Source: Sporothrix humicola
Lineage: Eukaryota; Ascomycota; Sordariomycetes; Ophiostomatales; Ophiostomataceae
Length of the DNA stretch: 64,000 nt
Assembly: GCA_021396245.1 (NCBI GenBank)
Contig: WNYE01000066.1
Span: 62,001-126,000, forward strand
Direction: 5' to 3'
Shown: positions 12,809-26,000 of the stretch, one piece after another
Position numbering within the stretch: the first letter of the stretch is position 1
Layout: every line of letters begins with the position of its first letter
Position numbers and translations under genes: made by a program
Notes under the pieces: generated by a model
The model's input: the letters and a program-made list of their open reading frames with translations, nothing else
The model's database searches: none
Told to the model about the DNA's origin: nothing

Positions 12809-13263
12809 TGGTGATGATGGCCATGTACGATATTTGTTTGTTTTATTTCACTTCACTTCTGTTCTTAGATACCATTTACGATAGCCTGCATTTATTCACA
12901 TTCACATCCATATCCACATTTGTTCTTTCGTATATACGTTGATGTAAGTTGTCTATTGATTTCTTGCCCTGTCCATATCCATGGACCCAGGACAAGATGT
13001 ATACTTTTCTTTGCTTTTCCCAACCGCCTGTAACCTGAAAGACGTAACAAACAAAATAAAAGAAAACAAAATGAAACCCAATGATGCAATGGAGATGGTG
13101 ATGAGAAGAAAGAGAAAGGACATGAAAAGCTAAAATACAGATGATGAGATGTGATGATGGGAGATGCTAGAATGAGGACCACTTCAAAATGCCTTCGTTA
13201 GGAAAATGCCTTCATTTGGGTATGAGATCCTCCACCTCCCCCACCCGCCCACCCGGAGGCGGA
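12809..13263. other. convergent 3' intergenic region
   Basis: These 455 bases separate the stop codons of two converging genes. The sequence is A/T-richer than the flanking coding regions and must hold both 3' untranslated regions. No other feature is visible. Confidence 0.6.
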
Positions 13264-14737
13264 CTACTCCCCGTCAAGATTGCCCACATTCGGCCGCAGC
13301 TTGCCGTCGCCGCGCCATTTCGCCGCCGCCCACCGTCCCAACTGGCGGAACTTGCCCTTGGTCCAGCCCTCAATCTCCGCCTCGGGCACCTTGATGGCGC
13401 GCGCGGCCTCCTCGTCGGCGGCGGTCAGCTCGAAGCGGCGCATGCGCTGGCCGATGCGGGGGTCGATGACGACGGGGTTGCGCCACGGCTTCTCGCGGGT
13501 GGCGAGCGACGGATCCTCTTTGAGAGCCTCCTTGTCGTCGGTCCAGACCGACTTTGTCCAGTCCTTTTCTTCGTGCGCCAGGACGGTCTGCTGCTCGTAG
13601 GCGTCACCGTCAATGTCGACGCCACCGGCCTCTCTGTACGCGCGCGAGGCGTGGGCGAAGCAGACGGCGGCGACTTCACGGCCGATCTCGTCGGCGGTCT
13701 TGCGCCTGTTCAAAAACCGGTAGATGCGGATGGGCGTGTTCAAGAAGCCCAGCAGGTGCGGGAACGGGATGGGGCTGCTGGGGCCGAGCTCGGCGGGGAT
13801 GTGACGGGGCAGCGGGCTCGTCGGGTAGTCGGTCACGGCGTTGTAGGGCACGGGCTGTGGCGGGCGTTTTGGCTTGTCGTCGTCGGGCTTGGGCTCCTCC
13901 TTCTTTGCCTCCTTGGATGGTTCAGGGGTCCCCGTCTCGGCGTCCGTTTTTGGTGCATCTGCGTCCGTCCCCAAGGCCGCCAGAGCGTCTGTGTCCGTCT
14001 TCTCAACCTTTTCTGTGTCAGCCACCACCGGCGCCGGCGCTGTCAATGGCCCCAGCCAGCCCTCGTGCAGGCCCCGCACATACTCCTTCCACGTGTGGCG
14101 GCCCACCACAATGTCGCCCTTGACGCCCGCGTACTCGGGGATGCCGTTGCGCTGCCGGACCGTCGCAATAATGTCCTCGTCGGTCGGTGCGTCTGACAAA
14201 GAGGCGTCGGGGCCTACCTCTGTGTGGTCCGCCCGCCGCGCCCGCCGCACTTTCTCGGCCACAACCGCCCGCACGTCGCCCTGCCGCCGCCCGACGACAA
14301 ACTCCCAGTCCAGCCCGGACGCCGCCAGAACGGGCTTGATGTACTCTTTAAAGTGGTCTTGTGCCGACCGCAGGCCGTCGCCGGGGGGTGACTCGAGGTA
14401 CACCGTCACCTTGCGCGGCATCGCACTCGTGTCTGACAGCAACTCTTTCGACAGGGGCTCGACCGCCTTGGCCCACCGCGCCGTCGCCCGCTTCTTTTCG
14501 CGCTTGTCATAAATGATTGCCGCCGCCAGCGTCGAGCTCACGCCCCAAAAGATCATCCAGTTGCGCGACGGCAGCTTGCGCGGCAGGTTGGGCAGCCCCA
14601 TCATCCGGAGCGCCGGGTTGGCCGGCTTGGGCGGGGGTGCCTGTGAATGTGAAGAGGTGGTTAGTATCGACGAGACAAGAACAAGAGAACAAGATCGTGG
14701 GAAACAAAGAGGAACGCACCGGCTTCTGGTCTGCCAT
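13264..14737 (-). CDS. TIM54: mitochondrial inner-membrane translocase subunit Tim54
   Basis: Two exons, 14737-14720 and 14640-13264, encode 464 residues. The 79-nt intron starts GTGCGT and ends in CAG; exon 1 gives only MADQKP and joins in frame to APPPKPANPALRMMGLPN. Tim54 is a peripheral part of the TIM22 complex, which inserts carrier proteins into the mitochondrial inner membrane. Family hallmarks seen are the N-terminal LPSRNWMIFWGVSSTLAAAI, which contains the single membrane segment (about residues 27-45), followed by YDKREKKRA, and the RKVTVYLESPPGDG block that begins the intermembrane-space domain. A Pro/Lys/Asp-rich insert near the middle is unlike conserved sequence and probably a linker. 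Without the intron the frame would start at an upstream ATG giving an unrelated N-terminus, so the spliced model is preferred. Confidence 0.92.
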
Positions 14738-17700
14738 GGTGGCTGTGGCTGTTGGCAATGCCAATCGACAAAGGAAACTCGAAAGGTTGGCAATAGAAGA
14801 AGTCGTCAATCGAAAATCGTGATCCGTCAATTCGTGATTCGTGCTCCGGTATCGTGTGCGCAACCAACGACGTCAATCTCAGTCAGTATCGCCAGTATGG
14901 AGGGGCGCCGAAAAAAAAAAATCGATAAGTGGCCCTATCCGATAAGAGCATGTCCCGCCGGCATGACCCGCACTCAGCAGTCAAAACGGTAGCGCTGTCA
15001 CAAGCTAATGATGACTAAGCAATTCTATATAAGCGGCTGCACCCGTCCCCCGTCTCATCTTCAACGACATCTCTCGATTATTATTTTTTTTTTTAAAAAA
15101 ATTGGACTTTGAATAAATGATTCTTTGGTCATATGTTGAAGAGCCCATTTTATTCTTCTATACTTTATCATGTCTCATTTTCATGACATCCTGCTGCAAC
15201 AGCGTCAAGTTGCCACGACTCGTCTCTTGAGTTGACCCTAGTGAGCCAGGCTGACCAAGGACTCTATAATATATTATTCAACCAAATTGGAAGTGAAAAT
15301 TGGGCTGAACACGAAACTGAAAATTTATTTTCAGGGTCAGTTGTGATTTGATTATTGGGACATGATTTGTTCAACCAGCCTAACCTGGACAGTGAGTTGG
15401 CGAGCAGCTCTCATAGAAACAGATCATGGCTGCTGAAGGTGATTCAACTTAGGCATATCATGAAAGAACCGGGAGAAGATGGATAATTAAGTTTCTCAAA
15501 AATCAAGTAAAAAGAGGAACCGAGAACGCATGCCGCCTTGCGATCATGTCCTGCAGCTTTCCAGAAAGGCAGTTCTATGGCCCACACAAGTCACGTCCTT
15601 ACGACGCATGTCTCCGATGTTGTGTATGCATGTCTTATTTGGTCCAACTGATGTCCAAATACGGACAAGCTTCTGTTTAATGTCGTCCTCCTCGAATCCT
15701 CCCTTGGCCGGATTGTCTCGCCGTCTCTCCGCCCCGCCGCTTGTCCGAGTTGAGACAGTGAAATTATACTGGATGAAAAAAAGAAAGGAAGGAAGCAAAA
15801 AGTCAGACGACTACGGTTTGAGTCCGAAGATGGATGAAAGTCTGAGTCTGGAACGCTCGAGTCCAGAACAGTCGCAGTGTCCAAACGAGAGCCTGTGTAG
15901 AGTCTAGAATCCAGACCTGAAAGGATTTGCAAAATCAGAGGCCCATATAAGTCCAGAACCCACAACCTCGGTCAATATCCAACACGCCGTACCTGATACT
16001 GTCTCAATACAGTCCTATCTGATCGGAAAATATCCTGCAGACAAAGTGAAGAATTTTACCAATATATTCCCACTTTCCACGCACATGGCTATGGATATGG
16101 ATATGGTTATCGTAGGCCCTGGTCTGGCTCTGGCCTTGTCTGCATTTCCTTGCCTCATTTGTGCTTTGCGCGGAGTACTTCGGCACGCTCTCGCCGGCCT
16201 GGCCCGCTGTGACCTGCAACATGCAACATGCGAACTACGACGGGCAACGTGAGTCCCAACAAAGTGGTCGATACGTGTCAATACGCGCATCCAGACAAAG
16301 CCGACCATGACAAAACATCACGAACCCGACCAGCCCAACCTTTATGCCAAGATGGTTAAATAGGAAACTCTCCGATTGTGTCTTCGGAGACGTTGGCTTA
16401 AACTGTTGGCTAGAACTGCTGACTAGACTGTATAGGCAATGTACGCCGTCGCCGTCGCCATCGTTAATGTCATCATTGCCATCATCTCCAACTTCGACGC
16501 CTCTGATGCAAAACGCGCGTGTATACGGGCGTGTTCACGATCGCCGTCTTGTCCATACACCCTCGCTTGGCGGACTCCAAAAGGATAAATAGAAAAGTTG
16601 ACAAAGACAAATCAAGACATGGAGAAGGGTGTGAAGGGTGTGTCTTTTGATGAGGCGAATTCCAACGGTTAAAGACAAAAAGTCGATGAACGTCGGTGAC
16701 CATGAAAGGCGACGCCTCTATCGCGATGCTCCAAATCTGCCGGCAGGGCTGTGGGGTTGTCGTTGTCGTTGGTGTTGGTGTTGGCGTCGACTTTCACGAC
16801 CCTCACTTTTGCAGAGTCACCTCTTTCTCACTACTCCGACTGTGTACTCACCTCACCCACCTCACATCACGAGGTTCTCTTCCAGACTGTCCTGTGTTCA
16901 CCCCACTTTGACAGAGACCAATTCGCATTTAACCGGTGGCCCTGTCATTCAAGGTCTCTTTCACCATTTTAGTCGTTTTTTAGTCCTCTTTCTTTCCTAC
17001 ACGCCCCCCCTGGCCGTGAGGAGAAGACAGGGTCTTCCGGGTAAATGCGATTGAGGGAGACGACGACAAAAAAAAGACGACGAAAAACGAAAAATGACGG
17101 TGATCTCTGTTCTCCTCACAACGGCACGCCATGTGTTTTCTTTGCTTTCTTTTTTGTGACTTTTTTTTGGAGCTTTGCCTCACAGTTAACCGAAGACCCA
17201 GGTAAGAAGGTAGGTAACGACTGTTGGACCCGGGCAAAGAAACAGCCGTTACTTTGGCTGTTGGCCGAGACCGAGAATTGAGATTACGAGGGGATGAAGG
17301 CTATGCCGTAAAGTATTATCGATACTATCGGCCGTGATTTCGCTTGTCTATATTCCCGTTGACATGTGGCATGTGGGTTCACAAGACGGTTTCCTGGGTT
17401 TTTACTTCACAGTTCACTTCACTTCATATTGCACTTTGCATTGATAGGACATATTGTTTAGGGGTATACCATATTCATTTGTTGAGTAATTAAAAAGTAT
17501 CATCATGCTAATTTTGCATCAAAGAGAGCAGGTGGGAGAAGAGAGTAGCGAGTTGTCGTCAAAAGACAATCAACCACCCTCGTCTCCCGCTTGCGATTAT
17601 ATTTTTGGGGGAAATGGTGTAGAGATGGGTTTGCGGTAATTTCAGTGGTGAAATGGAACGAGCAAGCTCAAACGAAGAAAAGGATGAAAGAGTGAGCAAA

Positions 17701-17766
17701 GGCGAACCCTTGAACTTTAAACAGACTATATCAGACAATTCTGGGGAACAGATGAGTCCAGCCCGC
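14738..17766. other. spacer with an orphan TATA box and an A/T-rich block
   Basis: No gene is supported. The first ~200 bases are the TIM54 promoter. A strong TATATAAG at 15026-15033 on the + strand is followed by a C-rich, start-site-like stretch and then an A/T-rich block (15080-15500) with no open frame. The rest, 15500-17600, has only short overlapping frames, some simple GTTGGTGTT repeats near 16765, and A/T-rich sequence just downstream of the transporter gene. Confidence 0.5.
15026..15033 (+). promoter_or_regulatory. TATA box without an identified gene
   Basis: TATATAAG is followed about 35 bases on by a CCCGTCTCATCTTCAACGAC stretch typical of a fungal transcription start region. No coding sequence follows for several hundred bases, so it may drive a noncoding RNA or be a remnant of a lost gene. 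Confidence 0.3.
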
Positions 17767-19401
17767 TTAAGCGGCGTGCTCGGTGGCGGTGGCCGTCTTC
17801 TCGTTGGCGACCACGGGGACGGGGACGTCGTCCTCGCCGGCCAGGTGGCGCGCCTTGGTCGTGGCGTCGTCGCCGCCGTAGACAGCGGTGTCGCCGTCAA
17901 AGTGCTTGACAATCTCCTCGAGCGGCGTGTTCTTGGTCTCAATGTAGAAGAAGTAGACGACGGCAAACTCGAAGGCGAGCCAGACAACGTACACGAGGTA
18001 GTACTTCCACGCAATGTGGTCGAGCGCGATCGGGTTGACGTACTGGTTGAACCACAGCGACAGGTCGACGCAGAAGAACATGACCGTCAGGCCCTTGGCG
18101 CGGATGCGGTACGGCAGGATCTCGGCCGAGTACGACACGAGCAGACCGCAGAAGCCCAGGTTGTAGAAGATGTAGTAGATGAAGATGAACACAATAACCG
18201 TGTTGGCGGCGGCGTCGGTGGCGTGCACGGCGTAGCGGGCCAGGCCGATCGTGGTCGCGATAAAGGACAGCAGCATGCCGACGCAGGAAGTCAAGAACAG
18301 CGGGCGACGGCCGGCCTTGTCGACAAAGAAGCAGATGGTGACGGCCGACACGAGCTGCACAATCGACAGGTAGCCGTTGATCTCGAGCTGCGTGGTTGAG
18401 TCGACGACGCCAATGAGCTTGAGGACCTGCGGGAGGTAATATGAGACGATGCCGTTGCCGGACCACTGCGAGAAGAAACCGATCGAGATAAGAATGATGA
18501 GACGGTGGCGGTTGCCCGGGGTCGACCACAGCTCGGACCAGGCGTTGCGCTCGTACTCCTGCTCGAGGGCAATGGTCTGCGAAATCTCGTTGAACTCGAC
18601 ATTGACGAGCTCGTCGTCCAAGTCGCCCTCGGCGTGGTACTTGGCGAGGATGGCCTTGGCCTCGTTGGGCTTGCCGCGCGAGATGAGCCAGCGGGGCGAC
18701 TCGGGGACGGTCCAGATCATGACAATCTGGACGAGCGAGGGGATGGCCTGCAGCAGGCAGGGCACGCGCCAGGCCCACTCGTTCTTCAGGTTGTTGGTGC
18801 CGAAGGCGACCCACGAGCCGACCAGCGAGCCCAGGTACCACAGGGTGTTGTAGATGGTGGAGTAGATGGCGCGGTGCTGCGGGTGCACGACCTCGGTGAT
18901 CAGCAGCGGCGCCGAGCCGTGGGCGATGGCGATGCCGAAGCCCAGAATCAGACGGCCGACAATGAAGAGGGCGACGTGGAAACCGATGCAGATGAGGGCG
19001 ACGCCGACGATCATGATGGAGCAGCCAATGACGACACCGGTGCGGCGACCGAGCAGATCAGCAACGTAGGGCACAACAGGAATGGCGAGCATAGAACCGA
19101 TGGACATGGAGGCGGTGATCAGGCCGAGCGTGGCACTGTTGGGGTTGTGGAAGTCTGTGCTGTTAGCAATCTCGCGATATCTTACTATTCTACATTTGAT
19201 ATCCCCAGGACTTTACTCACCATCATTCCAGGCCTTGATCGACTCCAGACCGTTCATCAGCGAACCGTCGTAGCCGTTGGTTGCAGAGGTCAGCATGGCA
19301 GCCCACAGAGTGAAGTAGAGCGTGCGCATGTTGCTGCGCTGCCACCACTTGACCTTGTCCCACTCGCGGCCCGCGAGCTCAAAGGTTGTTTTTTTGGCCA
19401 T
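17767..19401 (-). CDS. MFS sugar transporter (hexose/lactose permease type)
   Basis: Two exons, 19401-19221 and 19154-17767, encode 522 residues; the 66-nt intron runs GTGAGT to CACAG with a GCTAAC branch site, joining WND to DFHNPNSATLG. The protein is a 12-segment plasma-membrane sugar/proton symporter of the sugar-porter branch. Signature motifs are present in order: ADLLGRRTG after the second segment, PESPRWLISRGK after the sixth, DKAGRRP after the eighth, and an ETKNTPLEE version of the PETKG motif after the last. The N-terminal tail is cytosolic. The overall pattern resembles fungal lactose permease-like transporters, but substrate cannot be read from sequence. The gene stands alone; a purine-rich + strand upstream (19402-20100) means its leader is pyrimidine-rich on the coding strand. 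Confidence 0.93.
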
Positions 19402-22400
19402 TGTTGATGTTGCCAGAGGGTATCAAAAAATAAGAATATGTAGAAAAAAAAATAAAGTAAAGTATGGGTATAAGAAAAGAAAGATGAACCGGGTATCAAA
19501 GGCCAAATGGCAGGGTTGCAAAAGCAAGTGCTGGGCGGATGAAGAAGAAGAGAAGGGGGGAGGGAAAACAAAAACAAAAAAGAGGAGGACGAGCCGGATG
19601 TTTAATATAGATGTGCTCGAAGTGCGAGTGCGTGAGCGTGAGCTTGAGAGCTTGCCCGTGCTTCTTCTGCTTGTGCTTGCCTTTCAGAGAATGGTCTGCA
19701 AGGCAGAGGACATCTCCACAATGTGTAAAAGAAGGGAACCCCAAATTATCTCCTTCAAGACAAGGGCAAGGGGACTGGGGTGACTGGGGAGGGGGAAGGG
19801 GGTGTGAGTTGGAAAGAGGGGAAGGCGTGTGGGAAGGGGAGACAGAGAGTCTGGTAGAGTGTGGTCTGCGCAGGGCAGAAGAAAAGGAACAGAAGAAAGA
19901 AAATAAAATAAAATAATAAAAAAGAAAAGAAAAACAAAAGAGGAAGAAGGAAGAAGGAACCGAAGTTGGGGTAGGTTTGCGGGAAGTCGGCTGCACCTTT
20001 CCACAGGTGGCCACCACGAGAGCATTGGCACGCATTGGCAGAGACACACGAAAGGAGTGCACTTGCACTCACAGGCACACAGACCTCAGCCCATCCCATG
20101 AGCATCCCATGAGCGTCCCATCATCTCATTCACAATAGCCTCTCATAGCCGGTGCGCTCCTCCACGCGCCTCCACATCGTCCCCATGTCTCCATGTAGAG
20201 GCGTGGAGGCCCATGGGCGACCGAGATGGGCCATGCACTCCAGTTCGAGTCTCCAGCAAGCTAACCTAGCTCCTGGGTAAAAGAAAAAAGGAAGAAAGAA
20301 AGAAGAAAAATAGGAAGAAAATAAGACACAAGGGGAACGGCCATAAACCGACGCCTTTCCCCATGTAGGTCTGGTCGCGACGCTGTCGACTTTTTCGTTC
20401 CCTTTTCGCTGGCAATTCTGGCAGACTGGCAACGCTGGCGGGATCTTTGGACAGTGGAAGCCGGACCTAGGTCACAATTGGGTCTAGCTCGGGGGAGGGC
20501 GTGTCGATGGTGTGGTGTCGTAGTGAGAGGAGACAGAGGGTGGCACCGATGGTGGAGGGCTTGGCTTTTGGTGTTTTTTTTTTTCGTGGTTTTGGTGGTT
20601 TTGTGGTGAGAATCGAGTCAGAAAGAGGATTAGCTTCTAGGGTAAATCAAAAGGCTCAAAAGAAAGACGAAAAAAAAAAGGGTGTTTGAGGGTCGGGGAA
20701 GTTGAGGTAAGAGGAACGAGGAGTTCAAGACGAGGTAAATCACGGACGAAACGACCCAGGAAAAGACCCAAAAGGACGAAAGATAATCATGGGTAAATGG
20801 ATCGGATTGTGGACTCGTGCTCGAAAAGGCAAACGCGTGGGTGCCACGATGTCGGCGTTGAGGGCAGGGAAGATGAACTCACAGTAAAGTGGTCACGGTG
20901 GTGACTGGCTTGTGGCTTCACTGGCGACCCGGTTGACGGGATCCAAGGCCGACGTGCTTGGGCCGATTTGCCAATGGCATGCCATTTGCTGTCATTTGGC
21001 TGGCATTTGCTTTTTGCCATCTCAGGTCTTGACGGTGGTGGCTTGCCTTGGCCTGCTTTAGGCCAGATCCGTGTAGGCCACATCGCAAATCGGGCCACGA
21101 TGGGTTAGTCGCTGTTGACGTTCATGCACAATTAATCCTTCGAGAGCTGGCTTTGTCGTCTGTGTTGTTGTTTTTGGAGGTCCTCTACAGAGTACTGTGT
21201 ATGATCACGGAGTTGAAGCAACGATTCCGGTGGCTTGGATGAGCGTGGGCACACCCTTGGGAGAAGACGGATCGGAATAGGGGTAATCACAGAGAGCAGA
21301 GCGGCGGAAGGTGCGATGCACTACAATACATTTGACACAAAAGGCAGGCACGAATCGTCAAGGGAAGGCACGATGGCGGCAGTACGGATACGGTCTTTGT
21401 TCTCAAACGGAAGGCGCCAACCTCACGGCGTATGTACGACGGCTGTAGCTACGGCTGTAGTTACGGGGCTACTTTTTTACCTTCTTTTTCACTTTTACGT
21501 GTACATGCAGTGTAGTCGGTTCTGGCCCACGAGTTGTGGGGTCCCCGAACGACTAAACGACTTCCCCGAGGGGACAAGAGGTTCGGGTGTAAAAAGTGCT
21601 AAACCCAACGGCAGTGGAGGCAGGAATGGGAGAAAAAAAGTTTTGAAAAATAAGGGTGAAAATAGACAAACGGACCAAACACACGGGTACTCTGTGATGA
21701 ACCGGGTCAGTGAGAAAATAGGAGCAGGCACGAGACAAGCAAAAAGTTAAAAACAGTGCTCACAATTGCCTGCTGAAAAAGAAGTGCTCACGAAAAGGCA
21801 AGCGCAACCGGCAAAAAATAAGGTGATGTGCCGAATGTGGAGAGGCAAAGCTGAGGCGACAGAGGAAGGCGCGACCGTTCTCGCTAACAGAGTTTGGCAG
21901 AAAAAGAAAGCACACAAGAAAATACGGAGTCTCGAGCCCATACGGAGCAGTGGTCTCCTCCGCGATTGAGAGTCGAGAACAAAACTCACATCAGACTTGA
22001 GACTCGACAGACTCGATAGACTCGGCAAAGTCAAAAGACTCGGAGGAGAGTGCCGTGCAGCGTTGGTCCCGTACGAGCAGGTCACGTTCTCGAGCTTTTT
22101 GGTGGAAGGCACTGAAGAGAATGACAGGTCAGGATCTGTGTGAGTGCAAGGAAAGACTGCAAATACGAAAAAGGAAAGGCACATGCTGTTGGACGGGACG
22201 AGGAACCGGCGATGCGCAGGTTGCCATGTGATTGGTTGGGGGCGGCAGGGGTAGGAGAGGAAGATGGGGAAGCAAAAAAAAGAGGAAGGCACAAAATCCT
22301 AGTGGAACCACCCACGTTTTTCTGGCACATAAATCTGAAAGTACGGTAGAGAATAGCGCAAGCCACGGCCAGAGCGCTAGAACGCCAGCAAGCCAGAACG

Positions 22401-22538
22401 CCACCTGTCAGGGAGTGGTTGTCCGCCTGAACGCTACGACCACCGCACCTGCCCACCTGCCTTTCTTTGTATGCAACGCTGGACAAGGCCAGCCCCCGGA
22501 CCATGCCAATCACAGCCTGGGCTGGTCTTTTGTGAGGA

Positions 22539-23091
22539 TCAATTGACCACTGAGAGTCGAGCGTCTCCCCAAAAGGACAGGCCTCGTGGTTGGTCGTGCC
22601 GTCTTCCCGGACCATTTGCTTGGACGCGCCGAGGATGAAGCCGAAGTGGAGCGTGGCTGACTGCCCTGAAAGGGAGAAGAAAAGAGTGAGTCTGTCGAAG
22701 GAGACTACGAGTCTGTCCTGTGAGTCTTGGACCTTGGTGAGCTGCTCCTTCATTGCCTTCTTTGCCTTCACAGCCGACTCCCACGAACCAGCATTTCAGC
22801 ACTCAATCTCGACATCGCCTCTGGAGATATTAACAATATTGTGGTAAAGAGTCAAGTAGACTGACTGCCTTGTGAAGCCCACAAATACATTTCTGTCTGC
22901 ATGCACCTCAGGCGGGAGGCGCCCAATGGCGTCCAACGGCTGCACGATGCACGGCGACGGGACGGCTGGGCCGTGGTGTGAGAGTAGCAGTGTCACCATT
23001 CAAAGACAGCATCTCCTGGTTCTGTGCCAGTGCTTCTGGCCCGGGCGCGTCCCTTATTGACTGGAGAACTGTGCCTTATTGTCCCGTATTA
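22539..23091 (-). pseudogene. possible degenerate gene fragment
   Basis: On the - strand a coding-like stretch reads ...AIGRLPPEVHADRNVFVGF... to ...SRGDVEIEC, then hits one TGA (22798-22796) and continues in the same frame with NAGSWESAVKAKKAMKEQL and, further on, SGQSATLHFGFILGASKQM. Just upstream another frame gives EALAQNQEMLSLNGDTATL. These pieces have balanced amino-acid use, unlike the Ser/Phe/Leu runs of nearby spurious frames. Further coding-like pieces on the same strand lie at about 24210-24000 (GFPQQELDQEMQVCGNARVE) and 24500-24340. I do not recognise the family. It could be a decayed gene, a multi-exon gene I cannot assemble, or chance. Confidence 0.25.
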
Positions 23092-26000
23092 GACCGTTCG
23101 CTGAGGCCGCTCGCTTGGGAGGGAAGGCAATTTAAGTTCAGAGGTCTTGATGGCAGTGTCTACGGTGAGGGTATTAAAATGTCCATTATGCTGTGGTTAT
23201 GATATTGTGTCCATAATCATGCTGCTATGATCGCTATGATTGCTGCGATCTGTGATCAATGATCAATGATCACCACGGCTATGCTGGCTGGCTGGGCATC
23301 TCCAATTCTCCAAGTATTTACAACACGGCCGCCGGCACAACATGGCCACAGTCTGCCTCCTGCCTGGATATATGCCTGGATATTTACATTGGAAGTTTGC
23401 CCAAAATTATCTGACCATCTCCATTCTTGGCTCGGCCGCGTCCTGTCACCAGGGACGTGGGAACAGTGGGAAAGTGGGAAAGTGGTCCAGTGGTTCAACG
23501 GGAAAAGGCAAAAAGGGTCGGGGTGTGCAAGGACAAGAAGACTTTTTTTTTTTTTACAAATATTTCTTCCACGTCGCACTCCCCCATCCAACGTCTTACC
23601 CGGCACCAAGCGATGGGGCAAAAGCTAAAAGGATAAATTCGTACTGGTCGTTTCGCGAGGCTCTGGCGGGGGAGGCGAAAGAGAAGAGGTGTGAGATTAA
23701 AGAAGATGGGCGACAAGAACAAGACGAGAACCTGGAGAGTGTCTCATGGGTATAAGTCTGTCGATCTTCAACAAAGATGTTAATGGACTCGAGGCTCCGT
23801 CAATCCGGACGTCTTGATATATCTCGAGGGACAGACGATGGTCGACGATGCAGGAACTCATAGAAACTCGCCTCATAGTGCAACCACCACAAACGAGGCA
23901 GAATTACGCGAAGCACATGTCCTGTGTAGTCCATGTAAGATAAAGCTGCAAATATAATGCCGATGCACCACGACGGCTGAGAGGCAGTCGAGGGCAGTTA
24001 ATTTAAAGGCTCATATAAGAGGGTGTGTCTGTTGGAGCACAAAATGCCCCCAGGGAGTCGATTTCAATTTGATACACCTTGTACACCTCATTAAACTCCT
24101 CGAGACTTTGCTCGACGCGAGCATTGCCACACACCTGCATCTCTTGGTCCAGCTCCTGCTGGGGAAAGCCCGTGGTCCGATCAAGGGAGTGGGGGACGTG
24201 GAAGTAGAAGGGGCAAGAATAAGAAAAGCTGAAAAAATATCAAAGAAATATCAGGGAGAGTATTCAGATATTCAAAATCAAACATCTCCCCATATAACGT
24301 TTGGAAGAGGCATCTACTCATAGCGAGAGAACACGATGAACTTGCCCGATGCCGAGTAAACGCCCAGATGTGCCCAGAGTAAACAAATCCTTCTTGTCGA
24401 CCAACAGACATCAATATGGCTGTCCACTGCCAACCAACAGGCGGATGCGAGGCAGTCCCAGCCGTGCCAACAGTCTGTCAATGCACTCCGCAAAGGTAAA
24501 TAGAGTTAAAGTTAGGGCTGTGAATGGTCACGAGAATGACACGAAAAATAGACCAGTTTCTCTACATAAAATTGGTATCATTTTTTCTTGGGAGTTCTGT
24601 TGGTTGTTTCGTAGTCATGCACAGAACCAGACTCGTCAGACTTGGACTGCCATTCACTTTCGGCACATTTTAACCTTCTTTCCGCAGGTCAGTCGGACGA
24701 GTGGTCAGCCACAGCACGAGGGTCAAAAAAAAAATATCACCCCAAGTTAAATAAACGGATTGCGACTGGCTGGCCGTGTAAGAGATCCGAAAAGAATGGG
24801 GGCCAAAACACCAGAAGATCGAAAACTGTGGTGGTCAGCAGAGAAGAAGGGCGGAAGTGGGAGAGTAGAAGAGTAATCCCTGCTCACTTCTCCGACGACA
24901 CGATGCCCACATGGAAGCCGGGTTTTGTTTGTTGTGTGTGATTTTGAAGCTTCTGTTGGTAGCGGTGGCGTTGCATCGCCGACGAGGGACAGAAGGACAG
25001 CAAGGGATGTGAAGTGAAGTGAAGTGACAAGAATAAAAATAAAATAAGATTCACCAAACCAAAGCAGGCCAGCGCTTTTGGGCTCATGCGTGTACTCCGT
25101 AGGTGCATGGGACGTACTCCGTAGACTTGTAGAAAAAAGAAGGACGAAAAAAGAGGGGAGACTGAGACCGCTCGTGCAGAAAGAGCATGCAGTCGACAAG
25201 GAAACACGGGAAGGAACCCTAGTCGTGCAAGGTTGGGACAGTCGAGTACCACAGTAAAATGCAAATAAAATAAAAATAAAAATAGTCAAAACTGAAATGA
25301 GATGCAGTTCACACGCGATACGACTACGGGACAGAAAGATACAAGAAATCAAACGCAAAATACGCGCTGGTCCCAGGACCCCAAGTACAAGTAACCGAAT
25401 AGTGCATGGCCCGATATTGTCCTGCGGGAGTTGAGTTTTGGGGAGAGCTGTGTGCTGTGAGAGCCTCGAAGAAGCTTGAAGCTCAAGCTCTTTCAGAAAA
25501 TCGACAGAAGGACTCAAGGTCCTTGAGAGTAGGGACTTCAAGGACCATTCGACAGAGATATGCGACAACGGACGACAGGAAACTGGAAAGAAGCTTCCAA
25601 AAACACATCAAAAGAAGTACAGGAAGAGGTACGAGAGAAAGCCCTCACAATACATGGCTAACGCTGACTCCAGACACAGACACGGCACGCAGTGCAACAC
25701 AAGATGCGAAAGGGCAAGAGGGAGAAGGCAAAGGCGGCAGGGCAAGAACGAGCGAACAAGAGGGCAGGCAAACGAGAGCAGAAGAGAGCACACAGAAGAC
25801 AGCTACCTTTGCAAGTGCATAGCTTACAGGCACATGCAAAGAACGGAAGACAAGGCATCCGGCAGAAACGGACACGGAAGACCATTGAGTGGGAAGACGA
25901 AGGATGAGAGGCAGTTCTTGGAGGCAATTCTGGAGGCAACCATTGTCGCCACGCCTGTCTTCTGATCTCGCTCTCAAGCCTCTTTTTCCATCATGTGCTC

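Noticed and set aside
16750..16800. GTTGTCGTTGGTGTTGG repeat as a coding Val/Gly tract
   Set aside because: Simple-sequence DNA open in several frames with no flanking gene structure.
24747..25568. 273-codon - strand frame
   Set aside because: Composition is Ser/Leu/Phe-heavy, no domain or conserved-looking block, and no intron signals linking it to anything.
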